A program made the translations under genes and the position numbers. This document shows positions 1-11,212 of a stretch of 64,000 nucleotides of DNA, in pieces. The DNA comes from Aphelenchoides besseyi (taxonomy: Eukaryota; Nematoda; Chromadorea; Rhabditida; Aphelenchoididae): the NCBI GenBank assembly GCA_024699855.1, contig JAMPIQ010000001.1, positions 11,718,001-11,782,000 on the forward strand, written 5' to 3'. The number at the start of each line of letters is the position of its first letter. Positions within the stretch are counted from its first letter, which is position 1. The notes under the pieces are model-generated. The model saw only the letters and a list, made by a program, of their open reading frames with translations, was not told the origin of the DNA and did not search any database.

Positions 1-306
1 AAGGGATATTAGCGTGAACTTTAACACGAGGTGAGTTTATAGAGAAATGACGAATTTCTTCTAAACTGCGAATTCGATGTCAACATCTTCGAGTCTTTTC
101 GATTACTCACCTTTAATTACAGGCTCTTCGTCTCGCACTTTGTTTCCCATGCGATCGTAGAAATAGACTTTTCCATATCGCATTTGTCAAGCACGATAAA
201 CGTTTCGAGTTCAACAACCCCGGGGTTTTCCGGTCCAAGCTACAGACTTAGAAACAAGCTCAAGAAGCCAAGCAAAAAGCACGTAGAAATTTCGGTTTTT
301 GCTTGA
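1..306 (+). CDS. 3' end of an unrecognised gene cut by the left window edge
   Basis: A frame open from base 2 to 30 ends at a GTGAGT donor. A TTACAG acceptor at 121-122 reopens the same frame from 123 to a TGA at 304-306, giving about 70 C-terminal residues. The tail is Ser/Thr-rich and then basic (RLRNKLKKPSKK). It resembles no family I recognise. The opposite strand offers a short competing exon (complement 111-183, starting MRYGKV, with its own GTGAGT), so either strand could be genic. The plus reading is preferred because it keeps two exons in phase over a longer stretch. Confidence 0.35.
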
Positions 307-1011
307 TTTAACTTTCTAACTTCCGTTTTCCTTCGAACTACAAACGTTTTTTACTTTCATTTTAAACGTCGATTACGATTGCGGACATAAATTTATTACG
401 TAAAGTTGCTTTGTTGTGCATTGAACCAAAAGCTTCGTCTCAAAGCTCGACACACTTCTTTCCAGTTCGTGAACTTTGACATGTTTTCCTCAAAAGCTGA
501 TCCTGCGACACGAACTAGGCTTTAGACAACTAACATATGATTAACACTGAGGTCACATTACTAATGACAGGTTAGTGCCCGAGAAAGCTGATCGAACTTT
601 AAATTTTATCATTATACGAATAGTCGCTGTTTCTGTACACAAAGTACAGGAGTCTAATCATGGTCTAGCAAATTCAATTCAATAAAAAAATGGAACAAAA
701 GTACGACAGAATGTGAAATCGACTTGGATTTTATGTCATTTATGTGAAGTTTATCGTTCCGCAGTTTGTCCGCTTGTATTCAACCAAAACGCAGTTGCGA
801 AGAATAGCTTTTGCTTGCTCTTTTGCCGAATCTCAACGATGATGCGTAGTTTCTGTTGGCACGTTTTTGAAGTTGTGAATCGTAGTCAAATGGTTCCAAC
901 TGCAAACAAACATCGTTAATGGTTGGCTGGACAAATCAAGCAATTTTCTTAAACCATTGAAGCAAATTCATTCGAACGGAAGTCTTTAGGTTCAAATGAT
1001 TGTCAGAAGGT
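307..1011. other. Intergenic; no supportable gene
   Basis: AT-rich stretch between the edge gene and the small secreted peptide. Only short frames without splice context or family resemblance are present. Confidence 0.5.
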
Positions 1012-2087
1012 TCAATGGTCCATTTGAAAATCGATGACAAATTTCCATACCTCGGCGCTCGCATACGAAGCCAAGCGATTGAAGGGTCGGGCGAAAACGT
1101 AGTAGTCATCGACATCGGCGGAAGGCTCGGCAACAGCTAAAATGAATGCGTTTAGTCTTCAACTAAGTGGACAAACTGTCAAGAGAAAAATTGACGTTTA
1201 AATGGAAATTAAGGTTTAGAAGTCCCCCTCTCCTCACAGATGTGTCAATGGAAATTTAAATTGACAAAATTGAAACTACAGAAAACTCATTCGAAACGTT
1301 TCGCTCATCGGCTTCTTGTTTACGTCATTTAGAAGATTTAGAGTTCCGTGAAATACGATCCCCCTTATTTTTGCTCGATTCTACGAGTCTTGGACATGAA
1401 GATAATCTCACAAAACCAAAACACTACTCATAAGCGATTAACAACTCGTGATTACGAAGACGTGGATTTGCTTTTATTATGCAAAAACGTAAAACCCATG
1501 GGACTCTTTCGATTCGAAATGTGTTACACAATTAGTTGGTCTCGTGTTCCAACATAATCGTGGGAGCGAGTTGGCGTCGAAAATAAGAAGTTTCAGAAGT
1601 TGAATACATAATTGAAACTTGGTCTTAACAATCAAACAAAACATCGGTATAACCATGTGCCTGTGAATATAATTGTTTCCAGTATACTTTCGGTTATTCT
1701 AAAAGTTCATTGAACGAACTTCTGACGCCACCCGATTGTTTAGTGTCAATCGCGTGACCTTTTCAAAAGCATGTGTGGTATCTATACGAATTGTGGTTAA
1801 CGTCACAATTTCTATTCATAATTTTAAATTAAGACTCGACAAAATAACGTCACTATTCACATTCGGTTGGCAACTAGCTAAGTATGTACGGAATCTTGAT
1901 CTCCATGATGCGAAGTCAGTTAAGAGCTCCATCAATCTGGGAAATCACGAGAAAACAGATGTTTAAAAGTAATTGAGTAGTGTATAGTGCAAACATAGAA
2001 AACAGTAATGTCTGTTGATAACTCACCGTAAACAGCAATGACCGCAATGATTACGAAGAGAAGTTGCAGGACATATCGAGTGAGCAT
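1012..2087 (-). CDS. Small secreted peptide of unknown function (two exons)
   Basis: Exon 1 (complement 2027-2087) begins with ATG and encodes a clear signal peptide (MLTRYVLQLLFVIIAVIAVY), then a GTGAGT donor. Exon 2 (complement 1012-1136) follows a TTTTAG acceptor in the matching phase and stops with TGA. The mature part is about 40 residues, acidic then aromatic (DVDDYYVFARPFNRLASYA), with no cysteines and no clear dibasic sites. The 890-nt intron is unusually long for this genome, so a missed exon is possible. A role as a secreted or cuticle/neuropeptide-like product is only inference. Confidence 0.45.
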
Positions 2088-3751
2088 TTTTACCGGAGTA
2101 GTCGATGGAAACGACCGTTGGAATACCGTGTTGAGAGTTAGTGTCGAATGGCGAACGGGGAACGTTGCCAAACTGCGAATCCAAATGGGCGGAGCTAAAC
2201 GGAAGGCTCATTATGCGGTGTGTTATTTCTTAACGTTCTTGTAGGTTACGGTCAACTGACACGTGAAAGGCGTGGTCATGAAGGGAGTTTGATGGTCGTT
2301 TGAACGTTTTCTTGTCGATTTATTGTTGCAGCGGCACGACGTCGTAATTCACATTCCAAAATTGGCCAATTTCCGAAAGAAGCGCGGGAATCGAAATGTC
2401 GAGAAAGCAAATGAGCGAAAACATTTGCGGATTCCAAGTGCTGAATTCAACTGTGTAGGAGGATTTGAGGAACATTTACAAACGTTTATTGTTGAAGATG
2501 GAATTGACCTTCGAGTTTCAAGAAAACGATTTTTGGCTCTTGCTCGTTTTAAACGTTCATTTTCCACGAATTAGAATACCCTGTGGTCCTACGCATCGGA
2601 ATTCCGTTGTTTTCATCCGTACTCGCACTTAATTACCGACAAGCTTGTTGCGAATTTTAATAAGCAACGTCAAGTGCTTGTCCATCTTCTTTGTCTGTAC
2701 ATGTCAAATGTTGTCACACCTAAACCGTTGAAGGCTATCAACTATTCCCGTGGTTCCGAAAATTGGACATTTCTTATGAAAATTTCATAATACAAGCATT
2801 CAGTTCATCGATATGCGGAGGACGATGAATATTCGAATGTAAGATGAGACCGTTGTTAGTACAAACCAATGATATGGACAAAGAAATTTAGCGCATTTGC
2901 AAGGAATTAGACTTTGGTCTCGAATGATACTTTAAGATTTGCACATTAAAGTTGTAGGTTAGGAAAAGAAGGTAGCGGAAAGATGTCGCAAGAAGAAATT
3001 GAATAAAAACACATAAACGGGAATGTTTAATTGAGGATGAACAAGACAAAAGGAAATAGGTGATGGTGTGTAATGGGTTTGATCAATCTAGGAAATGGTT
3101 TATTGATGTTCTACATGGCAGATGGATGTAGCAGTTAATTTAGAAATGTTCTTTAGGTCGAAAGAAACTAAGAATTTAAGAGTGCTTGCAGTCTTTTAAC
3201 TTTTACAAAATGTATGCTAGATGGAATCAGGAGGTTAGAAGCAGATGGAGATCAAGAATAATCGGAGCAAAGTTGATTGTTGTGCATCGACGAGTTAAGA
3301 TAAACAATTAGACAGATGTTAAGATTGCTCGTCTTGTTCGGTATTTAGATTGAAATTGCCGGTCGAAATTGTTCTTATCGTTTTAGGAAATTGCCATGAA
3401 AATGATACTCTAGTGTGATGTCGAGCATGTGCTTGTTGACTGCAATCAATTTGATAGCAACAAAAATTGTCGATGGCTTCAGTTTCCGTTTCGAAAACAA
3501 CTTAAAGGAATGTTTGACAAGAACAAAGTTATGGAATGAGAGTAGCGTTGTGTGTATGTTTAAAACCGAAAGCTCAGGTGATTGATTGAGTAACCCAGGG
3601 GTTTTGGGCGTTGATGTGATCGCACGGACAAGTTTTCGCACTTACTAGTTGGTTGTAATAATTTTGTCCACGATTTCTGCCCGAAAGAGTGTTTATAAGC
3701 GAAGACAGAAGAGAACTTAGATTGCAAGTGTAACCCAAACGTCCAGACAAG
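2088..3751. other. Intergenic region with weak open frames
   Basis: Holds a possible terminal exon on + (about 2331-2574, after a TTGCAG acceptor, basic sequence ending FKRSFSTN) and an 88-codon frame on - (3375-3641); neither has a partner exon. From about 2940 to 3360 the + strand is markedly purine-rich, which can mark 3' UTR or old repeat sequence. The stretch near 2975 resembles the GHVARRN region of the LINE relic at 30.5 kb, but too weakly to call. Confidence 0.35.
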
Positions 3752-5145
3752 ATGCGGTTGAGCTTTTTGTTAGCAACTATTTGGATCTACGTGGCAATTG
3801 CCGAGGAAACTCCCGCATCCCCGACGAAACAACGATATGCGATCATCAGCGTTCAGATGCTTCGCGGAACTAAAAATGTTCGGTGAGTTCGTCAAAACCA
3901 AAATTCATTGTTGTTTGACTAACAATGAAGTAAGATGATGCTTGGAAGTCTTCGTGTATTAACTCTTCATTTGCAGATGGGAAACAAGAGCAATGTCGAC
4001 AATGCAGGATGGTAATCTGAACTTATTGACAAAACAAAAAAGTGTTCTAGGAAAACCAATCAAAACCAAGGGAGCTGATGGTTGTACTGATATGCAAGGA
4101 CAGAAGCATGGAAACAACGAGGAGTACAAACGTAGCAATCACAACCACTTTACATATAAATGTGTTGATGGAGCCGAAGAAGTCGCTGGTATGAACATAA
4201 GTTTAAAAATTCTTCCTAGTGTTTTTTCCAGCATGCATCGGATCTAATCGTACAAAGAATGCACGAATCGAAGTTGGTCAAAATTTGGAGGTTGATGGAT
4301 TCTGGGTAATTAGACGACATGAATGAAAAACAAATTCAAATTACAGCACAAATGTCAATCATTTGAAAATGGATCGGTCGTGTATACTCAAGGTAATCAA
4401 ACGAAATGTTCCCGTTTAACAATTGTATTGTGCAGAGAACTCGTGTCGTGACTTTTCGGGAAAAGAAATTCACATCGGCGACGAGATTTCGGCCATGAAT
4501 TTGCGTTTTGCTTGCGCTGATGGTTCTTACAAAGTTGTGGGTACGTACCGATTTAGCATATTGAGTTGACATCGATGCTTTAGGTTGTACGTATAAAGGC
4601 GAAAATGGTCAGGAACAAAAACTAAACGAAGGGGAAGAACGTCAAGAAGGAAAACTAACTCACGTTTGTGAAGGAAAAGATGGAAACGTTCAATATTCAT
4701 CGAAAGGTCAAGGTGGATGTTCGAAAAACGGAAAAGATTACAAGGTAAATCGAAGATTAAACGTGAAGAAAAACAACAAACTTTATAGGAAGGTGACAAA
4801 TTTCAAGAGAATCATTTGAAATACGAATGCAAGAATGGAATTGTTGATATCACTGGTTGTTACGTCAAAGAAGGACAAGATTTGGAAATTGGAAAAGATG
4901 TTGCTGAACAAGGAACTCTCCATAGATGTTATCGTCTTGGAGCCAAAATCGAGTATTCAGAATCCCCATGTGCTGGTGAATCATGCACGAATCCACCGCC
5001 AATTCCCGAGACTCCTGATGAAGTACCAGCTTTAGGACGTGGCCTCAAGAGCCCCGGCGTGGCCTCATTCTCAATTGTCAGCAATGGGGACCCACAGAAA
5101 GAAATTAAACTAAATCTGGACAAGCAAATGATGGGACAAAAGTGA
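3752..5145 (+). CDS. Secreted MIG-18-like repeat protein (fibronectin type I-like modules)
   Basis: Seven exons (3752-3882, 3977-4188, 4232-4305, 4347-4392, 4436-4540, 4584-4744, 4789-5145) encode about 361 residues. A signal peptide (MRLSFLLATIWIYVAIA) is followed by at least five modules of about 55-60 residues with the pattern GC..G........F.......F.C..G......GC, for example FACADGSYKVVGC. This is the nematode 'abnormal cell migration protein 18-like, fibronectin type I' arrangement. In C. elegans MIG-18 is a secreted protein acting with the ADAMTS protease MIG-17 at gonadal basement membrane. The C-terminal 55 residues (PPPIPETPDEVPAL onwards) are Pro-rich and not modular. All introns are GT-AG and 42-94 nt. 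An extracellular matrix role is inferred from the family. Confidence 0.65.
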
Positions 5146-5849
5146 AATTACACGGTTGTCAGTTTGATGTATTGTGCTCTTATTCTCGTTACCCAATCAC
5201 GCGTCCCGGTTTTTCTTGATTCGATTTTGTAGATTGGAAATAAATTGCGTTTACTCATGCGAACTCTGAGAATCACCGCGGGAAATAGTATTTCAACGAA
5301 TGACTAATTTGTACGAAAACACTTTCAGGTCTGTTGGTTAGTTGTGGGTGTTCGAAATTCTTATTTGAACTCATGTCGTTGACCAGTTTTATTCGAATTC
5401 TAGCATCTACTTCGGAAGTCTGTTAGTACGATTCGAGACCTAAAGGCCGTAGAAGTGCACACGCGTTTTCTTTGAGCGACCGATCGGATTAAGAAAAAGC
5501 GTGGAAACGCACCTAATCACGGATCGGCCTCAAACGGACGGGTCGATCGAAAACCCAAAAAGGAGTGGTTAAGCGAGAAACCTGACGATTCCTTCAACCA
5601 ACTCCGACAAACTAATTTGCCGTCATTGCTGGAAAAAGTTCGCCGACTATTCTCATTTTGGTTTATTTTTACAGTAAACATCGAATCGATTGATCTGCTT
5701 GTGTCATTTAGTTCCTTCTTATTGTTCAAGTCGAACTGTTTTCTTCAAATGCAATCAATTGAAGTACCTTTGTTAACCTAATTATAACTCTACGCGTCAA
5801 GCTTTTTTCGGTTGTTTAGTCTCCGATTGAACTTCGTTTTCAGTAGGAG
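5146..5849. other. Intergenic
   Basis: 3' flank of the MIG-18-like gene (AATAAA near 5239) and the putative promoter of the next + gene. No gene seen. Confidence 0.5.
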
Positions 5850-6620
5850 ATGGGTCGAGAGTTTGTTGGTTTTATTTTGCTTCTTCTTATCGGATTTCTC
5901 GATGCTCAAATAGCGAACGTCAGAGCTCATGTTCATCGGCACCATCGAAGTTTGACCTCGACAACCACAGAGTCGCCAAGATTCAAATTCGTGTGAGCAA
6001 TAAACCCAACGGTCATATATTTGATTACTTTCTTAGATGCGTGAACGGTGTACAAACAGCAAACGGCTGCAAATGCAATTGGAACTATGTTGGGACTTTT
6101 TGTCAAAAGAAAATGATGTGTGCCACCTACGAACGACATGCCAATGGATCGTAAGTAAAGAACGACGATGAGATTAACGGAGAATGCGTCTAGATGCATT
6201 AGTTGTTTGCCGGGTTTTCGTAATGAAAATTGTGAAGATATGAATTGCGTAAATGGTAAATTAAATCAACCAGTGAACTTATCATTCTTGTTTCTAGGAG
6301 AACCTCATAAATACGAGCAAACTTGCGTTTGTACGGCTCCATATCATGGTATGCACTGAAGATTGTTGTGCATTTCACTCACATTTTCAGGTCCGTTTTG
6401 TGATGAGTTAACAACCGAAGACGTTTATTTGTTGTACAACAGTCGTGTGAGTCTCATTGGCCCACTAGGTGCGCTATCGATCTTACCACTCGTGTTGATT
6501 TACTATGGATGTGAACATTTCGCCAAAAAACGGCAAATCAGAAGAATTGAACGAATCTATCAGAATCAAACCGAAGCTTCAATTGATGGCGATAGAGTGA
6601 AGTATTTACTTGAAAAGTAG
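5850..6620 (+). CDS. Type I membrane protein with EGF-like modules
   Basis: Five exons (5850-5992, 6037-6150, 6194-6255, 6298-6348, 6391-6620) in consistent phase encode about 199 residues. After a signal peptide (FILLLLIGFLDA) and a His/Thr-rich stalk come three cysteine modules: CVNGVQTANGCKCNWNYVGTFC, then C..C.PGF.NENC, then CVNGEPHKYEQTCVCTAPYHGPFC, all of EGF type. A transmembrane helix (about VSLIGPLGALSILPLVLIYY) is followed by a short basic cytoplasmic tail (KKRQIRRIERIY). Probable surface adhesion or ligand protein; no precise orthologue recognised. Confidence 0.8.
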
Positions 6621-6733
6621 TTCTGGTAACTAATAAACAGCCTTTATAACTTAAAAACATGTTTATTCAAGTAAACTTCCCTCTTAACATCAAGTTCACA
6701 CATTAAAACCAAATATTAAATGAACCGTTCAAT

Positions 6734-8139
6734 CTAAGCAGCGGAAAGTGGTTGAGAGCTTTGCACTTGTTGAGAGTTCGGAGCTTGCTTATCGGCTGGT
6801 TTGCTGTATCGATTTTGCTTGAAGCCGGTTTGTTCTTCCACCGTAATTTGTAGCTCATCAATTGCTCGTTCAATCAGCTTCGCCAGAAATCGATAATCCG
6901 GGGCTTCGAAACGATTGGCGGTCATTAAGTATGAGTTGATTGCAAAAAATTGACGAGGAGTATGTCGGAAGAGTAAACGTGCTGGAGCGTACATTGATTT
7001 CAGATAACGTAAAACCTTAAACATTTGTTTGTTATTGTTTCATCAATCGCGTACTTCTGTATTTTCTCTTCCTGTCCACGGTAATGGCTGCATTGGGTTC
7101 TTGGATTCATCGTAAAGCTCAATACCAACGTACATCCAACTGAAAGATTACTGAGTTCATATTGACAATTGTCGTACACTTACGCAATCAAGTCATCAAT
7201 TCGTCCTTGTTCTCGACCTTTTTGAGCGTGGCCAGACGCCCATTCGGGTGTTCCACGAAAAGAAACGGTTGAGCGTGGCAAACGAATCTCACCGAAGTAT
7301 CCGGTATACATACTAAAATACGCAAAACTATTTTAGTTTGAAAAAAGCAAATTACCGAGCCAGTCCCAAATCGAAAAGCACAGCCATTGGTTGTTTTTCG
7401 GAGTAAATTCCCATGTTATCTGGTTTCGAGTCTCTGTGCAACAATCCTTGCATGTGCAGATCGTGAATTCCCTTCAGCATGTCGAGTAGAACATAAGTGA
7501 CGTGTAATCGACGTTCAACTCCCGTAAACTTAGAATCATTGCATTTGTTGCCATCGCTTTGTGTTACCTGATTCAGATAGTCCATCACTTGGATTTCCGC
7601 TTTTTCGAGGCATATGAATTCGAGTCCTTGACCGTTCTGATCAGCCAAAACTCCCTTGTCCAAAATTCGGACAACTGAGCTTGACGGATTTGCGCGCTGT
7701 TGTTTCTCGAGAATAAACGCTTCCCATCCGTTACAATCAACGTTCGATTTTGCCACTTTGATAACACCGTTCACGTTTGTTTCAATGTCGCGAACTTCAA
7801 ACACAACTCCGAACGTTCCCTCGTTTATGGTTCGTTTGACTTGCCACCGCTTATTGAACGGAGAAATTGATATAAGATGCTTGGCTAAATCGTGTCCGGC
7901 TTGAACGTCTTCTTCTTCTAATTCTTGTTTGTTTGGCGGAGGAATTGTATCGCCGGCTCCCGTTCGCTTTCGCTTCATTTCATCTTGAACACAACTCATC
8001 TGAAATCTCAAAGCTAACGTTTCTTGTATTCATTTCTTACCTCTCTAGTCGCACGTTTTAACTCTTGATTGCGGCTAACAGCTCGTCCTTTAACACCATC
8101 TTTTGGCTTCGTCTGCAGTTTTGTATTTTTGTTGCCCAT
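6734..8139 (-). CDS. CK1/TTBK-like protein kinase with N-myristoylation signal
   Basis: Five exons (complement 8041-8139, 7356-7999, 7184-7312, 7055-7139, 6734-7015) encode about 412 residues. The N terminus MGNKNTKLQ fits the myristoylation rule G-x-x-x-T. Kinase landmarks: glycine loop NEGTFGVVFEV, lysine in GVIKVAK, catalytic loop HRDSKPDN, DFG replaced by DLG (LFDLGLAR), and the CK1-clan activation segment ending FRGTPEWAS. The C-lobe closes with FFAINSYL and PDYRFLAKLI. The D, K and N needed for catalysis are present, so activity is plausible despite the Leu in DFG. Divergent TTBK/CK1-like kinases are expanded in nematodes, often in the germline. The last intron is only 39 nt. If exon 1 is untranslated, the start would be the Met of MSCVQDEMKR and the lipid signal would be lost. 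Confidence 0.85.
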
Positions 8140-8847
8140 CACTTCAAGTCAACCCGACCGCTTGGTTGCTTCGACACTAACACCAAAATTAGATTTAAGT
8201 TGGTTTTCGAACACTTCTATCAATATGTTACGTCTAAATTGTTTCCTACAAACAATTCACTCCAAATGACACCCTTGAGACAGTCGAAGGTCATTGAAAT
8301 TTGGACGAAATTTTTGCCATCGTTTCAATTCTATCGTTTTCGAACTCTCAAGAGACATGAGCGCAAATGTTAGTGGCGCCAAAACGATCTCTATTCCCGT
8401 ATTTTGGTGTTTAAAGGCGAGCACTTGGCAAACTTGTTAAGTTCTAACTCGTAATGTCGATTGTTTTTCTGGTATTTTTCGGAATATTGTTCGCTTGGAA
8501 TTGAATTATCGCCCTCTCTCTTGTCATATTGCTTACCGTAGCGTAATGGGCAAAAGATGACTCCCGTTTTCCCAACCCCAAGCTGTCTATCTTTCTCCAG
8601 ACATCAACAGCTGAAATGCTTAATATAATTTTTCGAAAAGAAGAACTACAAAAAGTAGTGTAACAAATGGAAATAGACTTCGGTTACAAGTCGAGGTGAT
8701 CAGTTTTGTCCGCACTTCAAACTTTCTCACGACTTCTTTTAGAAAGTTAAATGTACAAACGTAAGACGAGACAACCGATGAGCTCCTTGTTAACCACGGT
8801 ATTTCGCCAAGTTCATTGATTCAGCTCCGTGTCATTCGTACATTTTC
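8140..8847. other. Intergenic
   Basis: 5' flank of the kinase gene. Only short overlapping frames; no supported gene. Confidence 0.45.
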
Positions 8848-9174
8848 TTGAAAATATTAATGAAACGAATAGTTTATTTGCTCATCGTCCTTATTTCGTT
8901 GTGTATCACTTTGCGCTCATCTTCATTCCGTTTCTCACGGCATCGTTTGTTTATCGAAATCTGGAAAATTGGAATCTCGATGGGGAAACGCGCACAACGG
9001 TCCTATTCTCTACGGTTCATTGCTTTTACGAATCTTCCTGTCAAACAAATGAGTTCATCAATCCGAAGCGCCGTTTTCGGTTTTACCCCCGACCTTCCAG
9101 AATTCTATGTACCCGGGACTATGATTCGAAGCTTCGTGTTTAGTCGATTGCTTTGTCTGTTTCGAGCAGCTTGA
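8848..9174 (+). CDS. Possible secreted peptide precursor
   Basis: A 108-codon frame starts with a strong hydrophobic leader (MKRIVYLLIVLISLCITL) and contains one peptide-amidation-like site (GISM-GKR) followed by a basic tail. This could be a neuropeptide-like precursor. A second frame of similar length overlaps it (8829-9143), no introns are evident and no family is recognised, so the call is weak. Confidence 0.28.
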   Translation: MKILMKRIVYLLIVLISLCITLRSSSFRFSRHRLFIEIWKIGISMGKRAQRSYSLRFIAFTNLPVKQMSSSIRSAVFGFTPDLPEFYVPGTMIRSFVFSRLLCLFRAA

Positions 9175-9257
9175 ACGTGCTTAAACGAGAGGAAAGAAGT
9201 GATTGACATTCAAATGATGGATTTAGAGTTCCGATCGAAATGGAGCAACCGAAAGTC

Positions 9258-10637
9258 ATGACCGGCGAGAACTTGACGATTCCTCCAATTCTAATGCCAT
9301 TCACCGCCGAAGCTCTGTCGGAGAGAACGTCGTTGATGGGCAGGCGACGAATAAAGATGGCAAGTTTGAATTTTAATTAACAAACATTTGGCTGACAAAT
9401 TGAAACAAATATACAAGAAAAGTTGTTGAACAAGTGTTTTGAAATAAACTAAAAGAGAAAATATTTCGCTCGTCTAAATTCGAAGCTTTAAACTGAGATT
9501 TGTTTTAAACATTGTGAGCAACCGGAAGTTTGTCTGACTGCTTCGAGCACCAGCGAGCCAACGGCGAAAAATTTAGCCGAAAAGATGCGATCTTCATTGT
9601 TTTTCTCTTGCATGTTCTGTTGGCATCAATCATGTTCGTTTGTTGGGCGATTGGCGTCTGGCGATCACATTCTTGGGGACCACTTGTCGTCCAACTCGTT
9701 TTATTCGCCTTTAAATTACATGCTCTTTTTATTGGATCTCATTTTTTGCGAAGTCGAGTCCTTTCGACTTCAAATTTAGATCTTTCATTGAGGTTCTTCT
9801 ATCAATCTCAATTGTTCAGTTAAGTAGACTATTGACTCATATCCGTTAGGATAGACGGTTATCATGTTTTTTAATGCATACGACTAGTGTCAAGGAAATG
9901 ACCTTATCGTTGTTGGTCTCTTGGGATCTTTTAAACATTCCCGACTCAAAATGACCATTTATCTATTGACGAGTATTCTTTGGGGAGCAAATCGGGTTGC
10001 TGTGAAACTTTTAAAAGGAGGTTTGTGGTCGTGGTCTTCGGGTATAGTGTGTGTGATGATCGATGTTAGTTATGGACAATTAGACGCCAAACCCGTCGCC
10101 CATTATGTCAGCCGTTTTGTTATCCATTGTTTCAGCTGAACGAATTGTTTGGTTTTTGAAGTCATGAGGCGTCAGTCCTCTTGTCCACCAGCGGACTTCG
10201 ACTCGAGCGCATCATTCCGCTTGAGGCCACAAAGCAGCATAACCGCCAGACGAAGAGAACGGTTTATGAAGCGTAGAACCCAAACAATTACTTCCGACAA
10301 CACACCAACCGAAAGTTTCGAAGAGCCATTGGTTACATCACAACGTTCACCTGCTGCCCATTCAGTTCATGCTCATTTTTTCGACTATGGATTAGGAACA
10401 CCGCCGCCGCCTTCAAACGTATTCTTAACACCGTCGATGGAGGCCGGTCATTTACGACCACCTACGGTATTCGAAGCCGGTCTAACACGACTGGAGCCGA
10501 AACCACATCGCCGCGTAAATTACTTTTTCTCATTCAAATGTGCGATTAGACCTTTAAACTCAATGAGACGTGTTATGAGTCGAGCATTAACTGTTTCTTT
10601 GAACGTTTCTGTCGTTTCTGAGGATCAATTCACATAG
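9258..10637 (+). CDS. Predicted multi-pass membrane protein with long cytoplasmic tail (model incomplete)
   Basis: Exon 1 runs from an ATG at about 9258 (MEQPKVMTGENLTI) to a donor near 9365. The next exon, from an AG near 9515, carries two hydrophobic helices (FIVFLLHVLLASIMFVCWAI and a second around VVQLVLFAFKLHALFIGSHF). A third helix lies at about 9900-9990 (LIVVGLLGS...MTIYLLTSILWG). A polar, Arg/Ser/Pro-rich tail (about 10162-10520; SSCPPADFDSSAS, TPPPPSNVFLTPS) follows. The order of hydrophobic segments and polar tail suggests one gene, but the joins around 9780-9880 and 10030-10160 could not be resolved. The final splice may use the GTAAAT at about 10516. Family not recognised. Confidence 0.45.
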
Positions 10638-11212
10638 TGCGCAGTGTCGAATTCCTCGTCTTTTACGGATATTTGTTTACTTCCTGCAGCAGACGACCGC
10701 AAAAATATGACGCCAATACAAACAAGTGGCCAACTTGAGATGACCGTCAGCCCAAAAATTTTATTTGCTTTCACCAATTGAGCGTTTTTATGCTTCAATC
10801 AATAAATTCCTAAAAATATTTCTTTTGAAATAAGTGGAATGCACGAAGAAGAAGAGGTGGGTTGAATGCCAACATCAAGCTTGACTTTCGATTTCCGCCC
10901 GAAGTTCGTTGTTCTTATGGTCGTCAGTTTGCGCTTCAGCAACTCACTTTGTATTTGCTAAAGTGGTTTTTGTAAACCCCAACAAGGACCCAGTTTTCAG
11001 AACCAAAAACTTGGATGAATAGAAACGACCGGTTGAAAGACTGAAGAGCATAATTGGCCATTTAGCAACTCCAAGAGGTCATTGTTTTTGAATTAAAAAT
11101 AACCGGTTTCTAAGTGTATTTTGTCTCTTATTGTTTGAAGCAAGGGATAAGTTCGGAAAAAGAATTTCAAATTTGAAGGCGGGCGTTGAATAAATTTGCA
11201 AATTCATAAACT
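10638..11212. other. Intergenic
   Basis: No gene seen. AT-rich; presumed promoter of the stomatin gene. Confidence 0.45.

Noticed and set aside
2960..3010. Second LINE trace resembling GHVARRN
   Set aside because: Only about 20 bases match and no second motif follows.
3375..3641. 88-codon frame on -
   Set aside because: No partner exon, no domain, odd composition; retained only as a note in the intergenic entry.
8829..9143. 104-codon frame overlapping the secreted-peptide candidate
   Set aside because: No signal peptide or motif; the overlapping frame with a hydrophobic leader is more plausible.
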